64,000 nucleotides of DNA from Eubacteriaceae bacterium (GTDB lineage Bacteria > Bacillota > Clostridia > Peptostreptococcales > Anaerovoracaceae). The position numbers were made by a program, and so were the translations under genes. Shown here in pieces: positions 42,091 to 51,820 of the stretch. The DNA is taken from contig CABIXY010000005.1 of the NCBI GenBank assembly GCA_902362805.1, positions 1 to 64,000 on the forward strand, read 5' to 3'. The notes under the pieces are model-generated. The model was given only the letters and a program-made list of their open reading frames with translations, was not told where the DNA came from and searched no databases. The first letter of the stretch is position 1; each line of letters starts with the position of its first letter.

Positions 42091-44211
42091 TTATTTGGCA
42101 GTTCTGATTGCCTTGTTGGACCACTTGGTGTAAACTTTTACGCCGTCGATCTTTCTGACGCCTCTCACCTTGTAGTAGTATCTGGTTCCCTTTTTCAGAG
42201 CTTTTGTGTTCTTGTAGTTCTTCTGAGTTCCTGTCTTAGTGGTGTAGAAAGCCTTTGTTCCATATCCGCTGTTCTTCTTCGTAGAACGGAATACCTGGAA
42301 GTAGTCCACCTTGTATCCATAGCTCTTCTTCCACTTGATTGTAATGGATTTCTTCTTTGCGGATGAAGATGCCTTGAGTGTCGTGGCCTTCACGCCTGCC
42401 TTCAGTTTATCGTTCTTTGCCTTCTCCTGTGCTTTGATGACCTTGTCGGCCTCTTCAGCCGTCATGACTGCGTAGGTTGAGAAGTGTCCCGTTGTGAAGG
42501 TGTAGGTGCCGTCAGCGTTCTTCTTGCCTTCCATCTTGACATAGTTCCCTTTCTCGTCGATGTATACGCATACGACCTCCTTGTCCTTTAAGGCTGCAGG
42601 AAGTGCCACTGTTACCTTTACGTTTCCACCCTTGAAGTCGGTGACGTTGCCGTTGTCTGTAACGATTTTCAGTTCGAAATGAACCTGGCTGTCGTCTTCC
42701 TTGACCTTGTCAACGACAATCGTTATGTTGCCCGTCTTTGCCTGGTCAGCTACAGCCTCTGCCGCTTTCTGGTCGAGGACCACTTCTGCAGCGTCGGTTT
42801 TGATGACCACGTCAGCATTCGTCTTTTCTACCAGGGCCTTGACGGTCTCTGCCGGCAGACTGACCTCTGCAGTTTTTGCATCACCTTTTGTCGTCGCATC
42901 GATGATGACTTCTTCTGAATTGTTCTCTACTGCCTTGTCGACAATCTTGTCGGCAGTGGTCTTGTCAACAGTTGTAGTGGCCTTGCCGTCTGCGCCTGTT
43001 GAAGTTTCAACGTCGGCAGTCGTGGTCTTGTCCCCAGGGTTGCTGGTTACATTGTCAGTCGGTGGAACTGCACCGCCGCCACCGCCACTTGGAGGAGTGA
43101 CGTTTTTCTCCGTTAACGTCATATCTGCCGTTACATCGCCGCTCTCATTAAACTGTGTTCCTGTCAGGTTCAGTTTTTCTATGGCTGTGCTTACAGTCGT
43201 TCCGTATGGAACAGTCACTGAATTTCCGTTATATGTAACAGTATATCCGCCGAGGATTTCTACAGCAAAACTCCCCTTGTCAACATTCTTTACTACATTG
43301 TTAAACATGTTCACCAGTGCCTTGATTACTTCTGCCATAGCATCATTATTTCCATTGACAGCTGTTCTCAAAGCAGCTAATGGTGTCGGATTCTCTGTTG
43401 TTGCCACATCCACATCGCTTCTGATATAGATGTCTCTATTCAGCGTTACACTGGAGCTGCTGACCTGCAATACGCTTCCTTTTGGCAGATAGATTTCTAT
43501 ATTTTTCTCTGCTTTTTCCGCAGTAATCAATCGCGCATGTTCTTTAATTGTGTTTACTGCAGCGCTCAAACCCTCTGACGTGGAGAGGTTGTCGATGGTG
43601 CAGTCCCCCTCTTTCTCATCAAAGATCAGCTTTTCTCCGCCAATCTGCAGATATGCACCGTGTTTGATTACGATCTTGCTGTTGTCGACTGCTTCATTGG
43701 TTTTTGCAGTGAGCAAGTCTGTACCAGTCAATGTCTGCCATGCGGCTCTTACGGCATCTACAGTATTTGGAGTTGCAGTCCATTTAGTTTCCTTCGCATC
43801 TTTTGCAACAGCATAGATAAATGCTTTGTCATTCACCTTGCCGTTGATGGTGCATCCGCTAAATTTCAATACATTCTGAAGCCATACTTCCAAGTCCACT
43901 TCACTGTTGTCAAGTCCCGTGTTAAATGTCAGTTCATGTTTTTTCATGTCCGTGATTGCCAGGCCTGCGATATTCTGCATGCCCAGTTTCACTGTAAATT
44001 TTGACTTGTTAACCTTTGTCCCCGTTACTTCTGCCACGATAGAATAGTCATCCTTTGCAGTCACAGTAGCGGTAGTCTGACCGGATTTCAATTCCAGCTT
44101 CACTTTTTCGCCAGAATTCATTGAGAAGTCTCCATCTGCTGCAAACGCCATAGCTGGCATCATGCAGACGGTCATTGCAACTGCCAGAAATAGCGATAAA
44201 ATTTTCTTCAT
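42091..44211 (-). CDS. Secreted surface protein, shorter paralogue
   Basis: 706 aa. Signal peptide MKKILSLFLAVAMTVCMMPA with cleavage near AFA-AD. The N-terminal half is beta-rich and unrecognised. A PPSGGGGGAVPP linker near 375 is followed by a Thr/Val/Asp region and a segment shared with the next gene (KDKEVVCVYIDEKGNYVKMEGKKN). An FN3-like C-terminal domain ends the protein (SYGYKVDYFQVFRSTKKNSGYG). There is no LPXTG, so attachment is unclear. It lies 67 bp after its longer paralogue in the same c-di-GMP-controlled operon and has AAGAGAGG as its site. Confidence 0.82.
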   Translation of the reverse strand: MKKILSLFLAVAMTVCMMPAMAFAADGDFSMNSGEKVKLELKSGQTTATVTAKDDYSIVAEVTGTKVNKSKFTVKLGMQNIAGLAITDMKKHELTFNTGLDNSEVDLEVWLQNVLKFSGCTINGKVNDKAFIYAVAKDAKETKWTATPNTVDAVRAAWQTLTGTDLLTAKTNEAVDNSKIVIKHGAYLQIGGEKLIFDEKEGDCTIDNLSTSEGLSAAVNTIKEHARLITAEKAEKNIEIYLPKGSVLQVSSSSVTLNRDIYIRSDVDVATTENPTPLAALRTAVNGNNDAMAEVIKALVNMFNNVVKNVDKGSFAVEILGGYTVTYNGNSVTVPYGTTVSTAIEKLNLTGTQFNESGDVTADMTLTEKNVTPPSGGGGGAVPPTDNVTSNPGDKTTTADVETSTGADGKATTTVDKTTADKIVDKAVENNSEEVIIDATTKGDAKTAEVSLPAETVKALVEKTNADVVIKTDAAEVVLDQKAAEAVADQAKTGNITIVVDKVKEDDSQVHFELKIVTDNGNVTDFKGGNVKVTVALPAALKDKEVVCVYIDEKGNYVKMEGKKNADGTYTFTTGHFSTYAVMTAEEADKVIKAQEKAKNDKLKAGVKATTLKASSSAKKKSITIKWKKSYGYKVDYFQVFRSTKKNSGYGTKAFYTTKTGTQKNYKNTKALKKGTRYYYKVRGVRKIDGVKVYTKWSNKAIRTAK

Positions 44212-44278
44212 CTCTCTTTCCTCTCTTTCTTAAATGTTATAATTGATATATGCTAAAGCAATTTGCCATTAGCCGATT

Positions 44279-47200
44279 TTATCTGGCGGTACGCCATACC
44301 TTGTTGGAGTACCTCGTATAAACGTTTTTGCCGTTTATTTTTCTAACACCTCTCACCTTGTAATAATATCTGGTTCCTTTTTTTAGGTTCTTGGTGTTTT
44401 TGTAGCTCTTCTGCGTTCCCTTTTTTGTGGTATAGAAAGCTTTGGTTCCGTACCCACTGTTCTTCTTCGTGGAGCGGAATACTTGAAAATAGTCCACCTT
44501 GTATCCGTAGCTCTTCTTCCACTTGATGGTGATGGTTTCCTTCTTCACAGCAGAAGAAGCCTTGATGTTAGTCGCTTTCACACCAGCCTTGAGCCTGTCG
44601 TTCTTTGCTTTCTCCTGCTCTGCGATAATCTTATCTGCTTCTTCTGCAGTCATGACAGCGTAGGTGGAAAAGTGTCCTGTTGTGAAAGTGTAGGTACCGT
44701 CAGTATTCTTCTTGCCTTCCATCTTGACGTAGCTGCCATCCTCGTCGATGAATACACAAACGACTTCCTTGTCCTTCATGCCCTCAGGTACCTTGATGGT
44801 AATGGCTGCATTGCCGCCTTTGAAGTCAGTTACAGTTCCTGTTTCGGTCACAATCTTCAGTTCCAGTTCCAGTCTGTCTGCATTTTCTTCAACCTTTTCG
44901 ACTTTCATCGTAACGCTTGACTCTGTCGCCTCTGCTACTGCTGCAGCCGCTTTCTTGTCTAACTTTACTTCTGCGGCATCTGTCTTGATGATAATGTCTG
45001 CATCGACTTTTTCTACTAATTGGGACAGTGCATCAGCCGGTATCGTTACGTCTGCGGCATCTGCCTTACCTGCAGATGTGGTTGCATCGATGGTAATCTG
45101 CTCCGAATTATGCGCTGCAGCCTTTTTGATGATCTCCTCAGCAATGGATTGTGTAATTTCTGTAACCGCAGTCAGGATGCCGTCAGAACTCTCTTTTATT
45201 TCCGCCCCGATATCCACGTTGGTGATCTTTTCCCCATCTTTCTCTGTATTAGTCACAGTGCTTTCTGGGTTTGGAGGTGGTGCAATGCCTCCGCCTCCAG
45301 GCGGCGGGATGACAGGTTCTTTCTCTCCGCAGTTTTTACAGACTCCTTTTACATAATCATGACCGAGAGCCGCAATTGGTTTCTGCTCAACGAGAACTTC
45401 ACCACAGACACTGCAGTGCTTCCCTTCCGTCAATCCTGTTTCTGTGCAGGTCGGCGCTTTTGCCGCATCGATTGTCTCTGTATGTTCTGCATATCCATCT
45501 TTTTCATCATCATCTTTGATTGGGCAATTCAATCCTTCACATTCATGCCAGTGGGCGGTCTCATTGGACTGCCATGTATCCGCCCATTGATGTTGGTGCG
45601 GAATCTCGATAATATATTCAAATACTGCCACCGGGCTGTCGATGGCTCCTGGCTTTATTGCAATGGCTTTAATCTCAGTTTTGACAGACTTTCCTTCTTC
45701 CCCAGTGACTTGGATTGGCTCTGTATACGGACTGCTTTCAGCCGTCGGTTTCGATCCGTCTGTGGTGTAGTAAATCTCAGCCCCTTCTGTCTCAGTCCGC
45801 AGTACTATTTTCTGATTTCTCTGATAGGTCCCGCTATCGATGTCGGCACTAGGAGTCTCTGCTTTTTCCTGTTTCCATGCTCCGTCTGCATAAATGATGC
45901 TCAAACCAGTGTAATCAGCTTTTGTTTCTATAAAACTTCCATCTGCATTTTTCAGTCTGGCAGGGCTGATAGGAATTTCCTGATAAGTTATCGTCGTATT
46001 TGCCTGCGTGACCTCATATAACTTGCGTTCTGAATCTGACGGTGTCACAATTTGAATCTTGCCCGTTCCCTTGCTGCTGATGATGTCCGGTCCGTCTGCT
46101 GCTTCTCCATCAGCACCTCTCGTCGTATAGAATCCGCCCTTGGCGATCAGGTTTCCATTAATGTCCAATACCGCATCCTTCAAATCCGATTGTGTGCGCT
46201 GATATATCGTGGAAGGGGTAAATCCGACAGACCTGAAATCAGTATTGTTGTAGACAAATTTTTTATTGATCCAATCATCTCTGTCGTATACAAACAGGGA
46301 TTTACCCTCAGCGACTTCTAAGGTCGCATTTTCAGCAACCGCTACTTCTACGCCAGGGAGCAGTCCAACTTCTTCATTGAGAACGAAGGTCCCCTGATTC
46401 ACCCCAATTGACAGATTGTTTGTAATTGGCAGCACGAAATCTTTTGAAGATACGCTTACGCCAACACTCATAGAAATCGAATTCAACGCTGCATCTCCAT
46501 AAAAATCTATGTGGAGGCGGTCTGTTGTCCCATCATACCATTTCTCTATATATCCTTCTCCTGTCAACTCAAAGAGCCCATCAGTGCCTAAAAACGGTAT
46601 TGTCACAGATTGTGTCACAATCGAAGCAGTTACCGATGTCACAATATTTTCTACCGCACCGCTATAGAGACGCAATTTTGTCTCAATGTTCTGCGCATAG
46701 TACTGTGAAAATACGAATGTTCTGTGTATCTTATTACTTTCACTCAGCATGCTGGTAGCAGCTGAACCGCCTCTCCAGTCAATAATCTGAAAATATTCGT
46801 AAACACAAGCACCTGACCTTGCCTCGATGACTCCATCTCCGGTAATATAGCCATAGGCATACAACGATGCCCCATTTTGAACATCTATTTTTCCATTCTG
46901 ACCGAGAACCATGTGGCCGTATGCTCCGCCTGTGGTTCCGATATACCCCTGTTGTGAACAATGCTTAGCGCTGACGCTGACCGCACCGCCCGGACTGACA
47001 GTCAGTGTACCGTTCACCGTCAGCCTGCAATATTCACTTCTCGTCCCTGGGGTCTTCACGCTCTCTGGTTTTTCTGTATAGCAATCTCCTGCAGCATTAA
47101 AAGGTACCAGCAAAGTGACTCCATCAGGAATCGTATAGTTATCCTCCATCACGCTGTTCTGCAGAACTGTAATGGTTTTGTCAGTAGCCGAAGCATACGC

Positions 47201-47965
47201 TGCATCGATAGCCTCCTGCCAGTCATAGTACTTGTCTTTGCCCACCTTCAGCGTCGGTGCCGTATCAGCGACAAATTTAGCGCTGATTCTTGCATCAATA
47301 TCCGTCTTCAATGTATACACCTGTCTCTCAGACAGAAAAATCCCATTTTGATACCAGCCAGCAAATTTATATCCTGCATCAGGCGTTGCAGTCAAAAGGT
47401 ACCCCTCTGATGCGTGTCTGTTATATGTTATTTCCTCGCTCAGCGCAGCTCCATCTACAGTATAAGTTCCGTGTTCAGGTATTACGAAAGTTACAGAAGG
47501 AGAAACGTCCTGCAAAAGTTCTATGTTTTGCAGGGAGATAGAAGTCGTCACTGTACTAGTTGGAGCAGTCAGCACTATAGTAATTGACGCACCTGCATTT
47601 AGTCCTTTTTTAAAATTGCCTGCCTTGGTAACGGGTTCTCCATCTATCACGATGGTTCCTTTATTTACAATGGTATAAGAAAATGCCAAGATTGCTGTAT
47701 TTGCTTTATTGTTAGTAATGGTAAGCGTTGTCTTCCCCTCTTTCTCATCACAACCTTTTGTACCAGTTACACTGCCATCAATAGCTGTGCCTTCAGCAAT
47801 CCAAGTTCCGCCATCTGTCGAAAGTCCAATTCCTGTATCAATCAACCCATCTCCCTTGATTTCTGCTGCAAACACATCTGACGGACCAATCACTGGCAGC
47901 AGGCTGAATATCATCAGCAGTGCCAACATCTGCGCCAGCATACGTTTCAAAATTACACCTATCAT
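44279..47965 (-). CDS. Large secreted surface protein, longer paralogue
   Basis: 1228 aa. An N-terminal signal (MLAQMLALLMIFSLLPVIG, cleavage near VFA-AE) is followed by a long beta-rich region and a bacterial InlB-like repeat near 150-230 (EGYLLTATPDAGYKFAGWYQNG). A chitobiase-C-like segment near 730-800 contains AEIYYTTDGSKPTAESSPY. A Cys/His region (HECEGLNC, CSVCGE, CKNCGE) leads to the PPPGGGG linker. The last 300 residues are nearly the same as in the 706-aa protein, ending in the FN3-like domain. AGGAGAAAG precedes the ATG. It starts 10 bp after the Lgt-like gene. Probably an adhesin or wall-associated protein. Confidence 0.83.
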   Translation of the reverse strand: MIGVILKRMLAQMLALLMIFSLLPVIGPSDVFAAEIKGDGLIDTGIGLSTDGGTWIAEGTAIDGSVTGTKGCDEKEGKTTLTITNNKANTAILAFSYTIVNKGTIVIDGEPVTKAGNFKKGLNAGASITIVLTAPTSTVTTSISLQNIELLQDVSPSVTFVIPEHGTYTVDGAALSEEITYNRHASEGYLLTATPDAGYKFAGWYQNGIFLSERQVYTLKTDIDARISAKFVADTAPTLKVGKDKYYDWQEAIDAAYASATDKTITVLQNSVMEDNYTIPDGVTLLVPFNAAGDCYTEKPESVKTPGTRSEYCRLTVNGTLTVSPGGAVSVSAKHCSQQGYIGTTGGAYGHMVLGQNGKIDVQNGASLYAYGYITGDGVIEARSGACVYEYFQIIDWRGGSAATSMLSESNKIHRTFVFSQYYAQNIETKLRLYSGAVENIVTSVTASIVTQSVTIPFLGTDGLFELTGEGYIEKWYDGTTDRLHIDFYGDAALNSISMSVGVSVSSKDFVLPITNNLSIGVNQGTFVLNEEVGLLPGVEVAVAENATLEVAEGKSLFVYDRDDWINKKFVYNNTDFRSVGFTPSTIYQRTQSDLKDAVLDINGNLIAKGGFYTTRGADGEAADGPDIISSKGTGKIQIVTPSDSERKLYEVTQANTTITYQEIPISPARLKNADGSFIETKADYTGLSIIYADGAWKQEKAETPSADIDSGTYQRNQKIVLRTETEGAEIYYTTDGSKPTAESSPYTEPIQVTGEEGKSVKTEIKAIAIKPGAIDSPVAVFEYIIEIPHQHQWADTWQSNETAHWHECEGLNCPIKDDDEKDGYAEHTETIDAAKAPTCTETGLTEGKHCSVCGEVLVEQKPIAALGHDYVKGVCKNCGEKEPVIPPPGGGGIAPPPNPESTVTNTEKDGEKITNVDIGAEIKESSDGILTAVTEITQSIAEEIIKKAAAHNSEQITIDATTSAGKADAADVTIPADALSQLVEKVDADIIIKTDAAEVKLDKKAAAAVAEATESSVTMKVEKVEENADRLELELKIVTETGTVTDFKGGNAAITIKVPEGMKDKEVVCVFIDEDGSYVKMEGKKNTDGTYTFTTGHFSTYAVMTAEEADKIIAEQEKAKNDRLKAGVKATNIKASSAVKKETITIKWKKSYGYKVDYFQVFRSTKKNSGYGTKAFYTTKKGTQKSYKNTKNLKKGTRYYYKVRGVRKINGKNVYTRYSNKVWRTAR

Positions 47966-47975
47966 GTTCTTTCTC

Positions 47976-48908
47976 CTATCTATTACTGCTTCTTGGTTTT
48001 TTCACTTCAAAATACACGGAAAGCCCTATCACGATACTCAATATTGCCCATATGTGCCCATAATGAAAAAATCCCAAGATAGCCTTTTCTTCCCGCATCC
48101 ATTCCACAACAAATCGGAATACTCCGTATGAAATCATATAAATCGGCCATATTTCTCCTTGATGTGAAACACTGCGATTTTTGCGATACAAAGCAATCAG
48201 CAATATGATGTAGAAAATCAGTTCAAGCTCTCTGGTCGGCCAACGGATAGATTCACTTCCCGGAAGAAGCATTCCGTAACAACAGCCTGAAAAGATACAT
48301 GCAGTCCGCGCAAACAACAAAGTCGTAACGGTACACATGGTAAATACGTCAAATACGTCGGAAAGCCTGCGACGAGAGATCTTTGCTCCTGCAAAGTAAA
48401 TCAGCGGGAGTAAGAATATACTGCCAAATAAACTCTGCCCGCTGGACAAAGGTGTTCCCCAGGATTCGATGCTGGCAAACAGTCTGACGCAGATCACGCC
48501 AGCCATTGAATGCAAAACTGATATAACAGGAATCATTGCACCATGAAGTTCCAATCGTTCCCGAAAGATCGAGAGCCAAATGCATCCTCCAATACTCGCC
48601 AGTGTTAGGCAGACTAACAAAATATGTGACTGTATCCAAAGTAAGACCATCCTCTTCCAATTATCCTTTCCGAATTGTCTACGTAGCTGCCTCTGACTAT
48701 ATGACAGCAATAAAAAACGTGGAAATGACGGAATCAAGCGGTCAAGTTTGCCAAATCGAGATTTGGGAACTTTTCGCATGAGACCTACCAACGATTTACT
48801 TAAAGTAAATCGGGCTAGGGCTTCAAGATTTCTATTTCCAAATGTCGCCAGCAGGGGGCGACTCTTCGCAAGGTAAGTTCTTTGATATTCCGTCAATATC
48901 GACTTCAT
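47976..48908 (-). CDS. Lgt-like (prolipoprotein diacylglyceryl transferase family) membrane protein
   Basis: 310 aa if begun at 48908, where AGGAAAT lies 8 nt upstream. The first about 35 residues come from a repeat sequence, so later ATGs (residue 43 or 87) may be used. The core has about six spans and Lgt-like blocks: ARTACIFSGCCYG, WPTRELELIFYI and YGVFRFVVEWMREE. A canonical Lgt would be a housekeeping gene placed elsewhere; this divergent copy is tied to two surface-protein genes. Its two substrates carry no lipobox, so its role is unclear. Regulated by the upstream riboswitch. Confidence 0.72.
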   Translation of the reverse strand: MKSILTEYQRTYLAKSRPLLATFGNRNLEALARFTLSKSLVGLMRKVPKSRFGKLDRLIPSFPRFLLLSYSQRQLRRQFGKDNWKRMVLLWIQSHILLVCLTLASIGGCIWLSIFRERLELHGAMIPVISVLHSMAGVICVRLFASIESWGTPLSSGQSLFGSIFLLPLIYFAGAKISRRRLSDVFDVFTMCTVTTLLFARTACIFSGCCYGMLLPGSESIRWPTRELELIFYIILLIALYRKNRSVSHQGEIWPIYMISYGVFRFVVEWMREEKAILGFFHYGHIWAILSIVIGLSVYFEVKKPRSSNR

Positions 48909-48935
48909 CGATATTTCCTACATAATAAAAAAGCA
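48815..48935. repeat. Interspersed repeat copy 1
   Basis: Contains CCAAATGTCGCC...GGGGGCGACTCTTCGCAAGGTAAG...CTTTGATATT, shared with copies at about 49325-49400 and about 62536-62590. Each has a short GTCGCC/GGGCGAC hairpin. Two copies follow terminator T-runs. This copy overlaps the start of the Lgt-like frame. Confidence 0.65.
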
Positions 48936-48951
48936 GACATACGGGTCTGCT
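48925..48951 (-). terminator. Riboswitch-associated terminator
   Basis: AGCAGAC / GTCTGCT with a six-base loop and six T on the minus strand, 15 bp after the aptamer. It is the expected expression platform. Confidence 0.85.
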
Positions 48952-48965
48952 CGTCACTTCTTTGT

Positions 48966-49040
48966 CCGCAACTGGCTGCCATCCTCTCAGAACAGGCCCT
49001 GTAGTTTTGTGCCCCGGCCTTTCGGCAGGTTTACCCACAT
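48966..49040 (-). promoter_or_regulatory. c-di-GMP-I (GEMM-I) riboswitch aptamer
   Basis: On the minus strand GGGTAAACC, then TGCCGAAAGGC with a GAAA tetraloop, then GGGGCACAAAACTACAGGGCC, then GATGGCAGCCAGTTGC. These are in order the P1, P2 tetraloop, J1/3 (CACAAA, ACUACAGGG) and P3 blocks of class I c-di-GMP aptamers, close to the C. difficile type from memory. A terminator follows. It would gate the Lgt-like and surface-protein genes by c-di-GMP. Bases 49045-49157 of the leader hold another fold (TCCCCT/AGGGGA, CCTGCC/GGCAGG) that I cannot name. Confidence 0.85.
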
Positions 49041-49164
49041 CGTCTTATTTCGCTGCATGATATGCCAATCATCCCCTGTTCTGCTTAAGAAAGGTGACCT
49101 GCCATCCGGCATGCCCTTTCGCATGACTTCAGGCAGGCACCGAGGGGACAATCTATCCAATATG

Positions 49165-49194
49165 ATTATACCCCCCCCCGGTAGATTTTTGCAA
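49165..49194 (-). promoter_or_regulatory. Promoter with G9 tract in its spacer
   Basis: On the minus strand TTGCAA (49189-49194), an 18-nt spacer ending in nine G (49171-49179) and a perfect TATAAT (49165-49170). Slippage in the G-run would alter -35/-10 spacing; eight G gives the optimal 17. It drives the riboswitch leader. Confidence 0.8.
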
Positions 49195-49324
49195 GTTGTA
49201 TTGGCATAACATTCTCTAAATTATGATATATGAAAAAAGTGAATCACACCGGGGCGGGGGTGTCCAGCGATTGCAAAACGTCTGGAAGGTAGGAGTGGCA
49301 AGCGTTCTGACCATAATGACGGAA

Positions 49325-49400
49325 TCAAAGATTCCTATTTCCAAATGTCGTCCACAAGGGGCGACTCTTCGCAAGGTACGTTCTTTGATATTTCCTATAT
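49325..49400. repeat. Interspersed repeat copy 2
   Basis: Close match to the copy at 48815, lacking about 24 bp found there. It lies downstream of the fatty-acid operon terminator. The rest of 49200-49324 has a CACCGGGGCGGGGGTG palindrome and no gene. Confidence 0.65.
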
Positions 49401-49403
49401 AAT

Positions 49404-49435
49404 AAAAAAAGGAACAGTCGTCTGAACTGTTCCTT
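49404..49435 (-). terminator. Terminator of the fatty-acid operon
   Basis: GGAACAGT / ACTGTTCC with a 7-nt loop and seven T on the minus strand, after fabT. Confidence 0.88.
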
Positions 49436-49450
49436 ACATAATCATGATTA

Positions 49451-49897
49451 TTATTCTTCTTCCAGCTTGACCTCTGGCATCAACTCATCGTCAATGACAC
49501 CGAGAATCTCTTCCAATTCCTTCACCTCTTCAGGTGAAAACCTCTGCCGGATTCTCTGCATCACAGTACCGATATAATCGTAGGTGACACCGTAAGTCTT
49601 GCGGTACTTATCCGTAATTTCAAGATAATACTCTCGCTTGTCCTCCTGGCTCTGCACTTTGCGGACATAGCCCTTCTTGACCAGGCTGTTGATCTTGTAC
49701 GCAGCGTTGGGAGGTGAAATCTTCGCAAAAGAGGCGAACTCGTTGATAGTCGGCCTCCCCAGAGAATAAATGGTCTCGACACAAAGTACCTCCATGGACG
49801 AGAGCGCATCCTCCACTTCAATATCCTGATTGAACACTTTGGAGTACAAACTCAATTTGAATTTCGTGTAAATATCAGAAAAATTCTTTTCCAGCAT
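49451..49897 (-). CDS. fabT: MarR-family regulator, FabT-like
   Basis: 148 aa from the ATG at 49897, with GGAGAG four bases upstream. A winged helix (INEFASFAKISPPNAAYKINSLVKKGYVRKVQSQEDKRE, about residues 55-95) is flanked by dimer helices. As the last gene of the fatty-acid operon it matches FabT, which represses these genes when bound to acyl-ACP. The twin AAATTTTTAATTAAAA boxes before acpP are candidate operators. The symbol rests on position plus family. Confidence 0.82.
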   Translation of the reverse strand: MLEKNFSDIYTKFKLSLYSKVFNQDIEVEDALSSMEVLCVETIYSLGRPTINEFASFAKISPPNAAYKINSLVKKGYVRKVQSQEDKREYYLEITDKYRKTYGVTYDYIGTVMQRIRQRFSPEEVKELEEILGVIDDELMPEVKLEEE

Positions 49898-49967
49898 ATC
49901 TCTCTCCATTTCTTGCGCTTTATTTCTTAACCTATTCTATCAAAATTTTAGAAAATTTGCAATTGCC

Positions 49968-50399
49968 TTATTCTCCTGTGATTACAAATGATATCTCGCC
50001 CTGAGCGGCAACTTTATCGCCAACCTTAGCAATTGCCTTACCAAAGCCTACTGGCCCACGGATTTCTGTCATCTCACAATAAAGATCCAGAACGTCGCCA
50101 GGAACCACCTGCTGCTTAAATCGGCAGTTTTTGATGCCGCCGAAGACGGCGATTTTGCCTTTGTTCTCCGGCTGTGAGAGGATGGCAACAGCCCCAGTCT
50201 GCGCCAGCGCCTCCATGATCAAAACCCCCGGCATGATGTGTTTCTCGGGAAAATGCCCCAGAAACTGCATCTCATTGGCGGTGACACATTTGATGCCTTT
50301 TGCCCATTTGCCCTCTTCCATGTCGGTGATTTTATCTACCAGCAAAAAAGGATATCTATGGGGAATAATCTCCTGAATCTGATTTGAATTTAATTCCAT
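49968..50399 (-). CDS. fabZ: 3-hydroxyacyl-ACP dehydratase
   Basis: 143 aa hotdog-fold enzyme. It removes water from 3-hydroxyacyl-ACP to give trans-2-enoyl-[17 protein letters not shown], the catalytic [20 protein letters not shown] (His and Glu) and [11 protein letters not shown] are intact. It starts 2 bp after fabF stops, so it is tightly coupled. Confidence 0.96.
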   Translation of the reverse strand: MELNSNQIQEIIPHRYPFLLVDKITDMEEGKWAKGIKCVTANEMQFLGHFPEKHIMPGVLIMEALAQTGAVAILSQPENKGKIAVFGGIKNCRFKQQVVPGDVLDLYCEMTEIRGPVGFGKAIAKVGDKVAAQGEISFVITGE

Positions 50400-50401
50400 T
50401 A

Positions 50402-51634
50402 TTATACCCTCCTGAAGATAATTGATGCGTTGTGACCGCCAAATCCAAGTGAATTAGACATGGCATATTCTGTTTCCATTTGCTTGCCCTGATTAGGCAC
50501 TACGTTGAGATCGCACGCTTCGTCGGCTACTTTGTAACCTACTGTCGGCGGCGCAAACTGATCTGCAAGGGCAGATACAGTGAACAGTGCTTCCACCGCT
50601 CCAGATGCGCCCAAAAGGTGTCCAGTCATGGACTTCGTAGATGACATCAACAGCTTTGATGCTGCATCGCCAAAGGCCGATTTTACAGCCAAAGTCTCGC
50701 ACCTGTCGTTCATCGGCGTTGCAGTGCCGTGAGCGTTGACATAACCGATTTGTTCTGCAGTTACTCCGGCATCTTCCATAGCCTGAACCATGCATGCCGC
50801 CGCACCGCTGCCGTCCTCCAATGGCGCTGTCATGTGGTTTGCATCACAGCTGACACCATATCCCACTACTTCGCCGAGGATTTCAGCACCTCTTGCCGCA
50901 GCGTGTTCATATTCTTCAAGCAAAAGTACACCCGCACCTTCTCCCATAACAAAGCCGCCTCGTTCCTTGTCGAAAGGAATGGATGCCCTCTTCGGGTCAG
51001 GTTCTTCCGACAGGGCTTTCATAGAAGTGAATCCGCCGATGCCCAGCTCACTGATGCAGCTTTCTGCTCCGCCTGTCAAAAAGATATCAGCATAGCCGTC
51101 TCTGATCTGTCTGAAAGCTTCTCCAATCGCATTGGTGCCAGAAGCGCAGGCTGTAACAATGCAGGTGCAGCTTCCTTTAAAGCCGCTCTCAATTGCGACC
51201 ATACCTGCCGCCATATTGGTAATGGCCATAGGCACAAAGAGTGGAGAAACCCTGTCGAAGCCTCTCTTAATTCCTTTGTAATGTTCTTCTTCAATGGTAG
51301 GAAGTCCGCCAATCCCACTGGAGATGTTGACACCGCATCTTGCCGCATTTTCTTTCTCCATATCGAGACCGCCTTGTTTCATTGCTTCCCTTGCTGCAAC
51401 CAAAGCGAATTGGGTAAACCGGGCTGTCCTTCTGGCTGCCATCTTATCCATATAGTCTTCCGGATTGTAGTTCTTCAGTTCTCCGGCAACTTTCACCTTG
51501 TGGTTTTCAGTATCAAAACTTTTGATCGTGTCGATGCCGCAGACTCCATTTTTGGCATTTTCCCACATCTCGGCAACTGTGTTTCCGATAGGAGAAAGTC
51601 CTCCCATCCCTGTGATTACAACTCTTCTCTTCAT
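50402..51634 (-). CDS. fabF: 3-oxoacyl-ACP synthase II
   Basis: 410 aa condensing enzyme for chain elongation. The catalytic Cys is in [17 protein letters not shown] near residue 163; active-site His residues are in [11 protein letters not shown] and [14 protein letters not shown]. The C-terminal [14 protein letters not shown] loop is present. It is the only elongation ketosynthase visible here. It is preceded by an unusually long structured spacer (51635-51982). Confidence 0.96.
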   Translation of the reverse strand: MKRRVVITGMGGLSPIGNTVAEMWENAKNGVCGIDTIKSFDTENHKVKVAGELKNYNPEDYMDKMAARRTARFTQFALVAAREAMKQGGLDMEKENAARCGVNISSGIGGLPTIEEEHYKGIKRGFDRVSPLFVPMAITNMAAGMVAIESGFKGSCTCIVTACASGTNAIGEAFRQIRDGYADIFLTGGAESCISELGIGGFTSMKALSEEPDPKRASIPFDKERGGFVMGEGAGVLLLEEYEHAAARGAEILGEVVGYGVSCDANHMTAPLEDGSGAAACMVQAMEDAGVTAEQIGYVNAHGTATPMNDRCETLAVKSAFGDAASKLLMSSTKSMTGHLLGASGAVEALFTVSALADQFAPPTVGYKVADEACDLNVVPNQGKQMETEYAMSNSLGFGGHNASIIFRRV

Positions 51635-51820
51635 AATATCTACCTTTTCTTATTTATTCTCATTAAAATGGCTCTGCGCAGAGCCTGATTCGTCTCAATG
51701 CTCGTCGATTTTTTGCCAAAATCGTTGTTTTTCGCTGATTTGGAAAAAGTCGCAAAGCTGCTGAAATCTCTGGCAAGACTGAACCAAAATCCAGTCAGCT
51801 TTCTTACAGTAAGCAGGAAG

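Noticed and set aside
42701..43429. 242-aa plus-strand frame
   Set aside because: Mirror of a low-complexity Thr/Val/Asp stretch of the surface protein.
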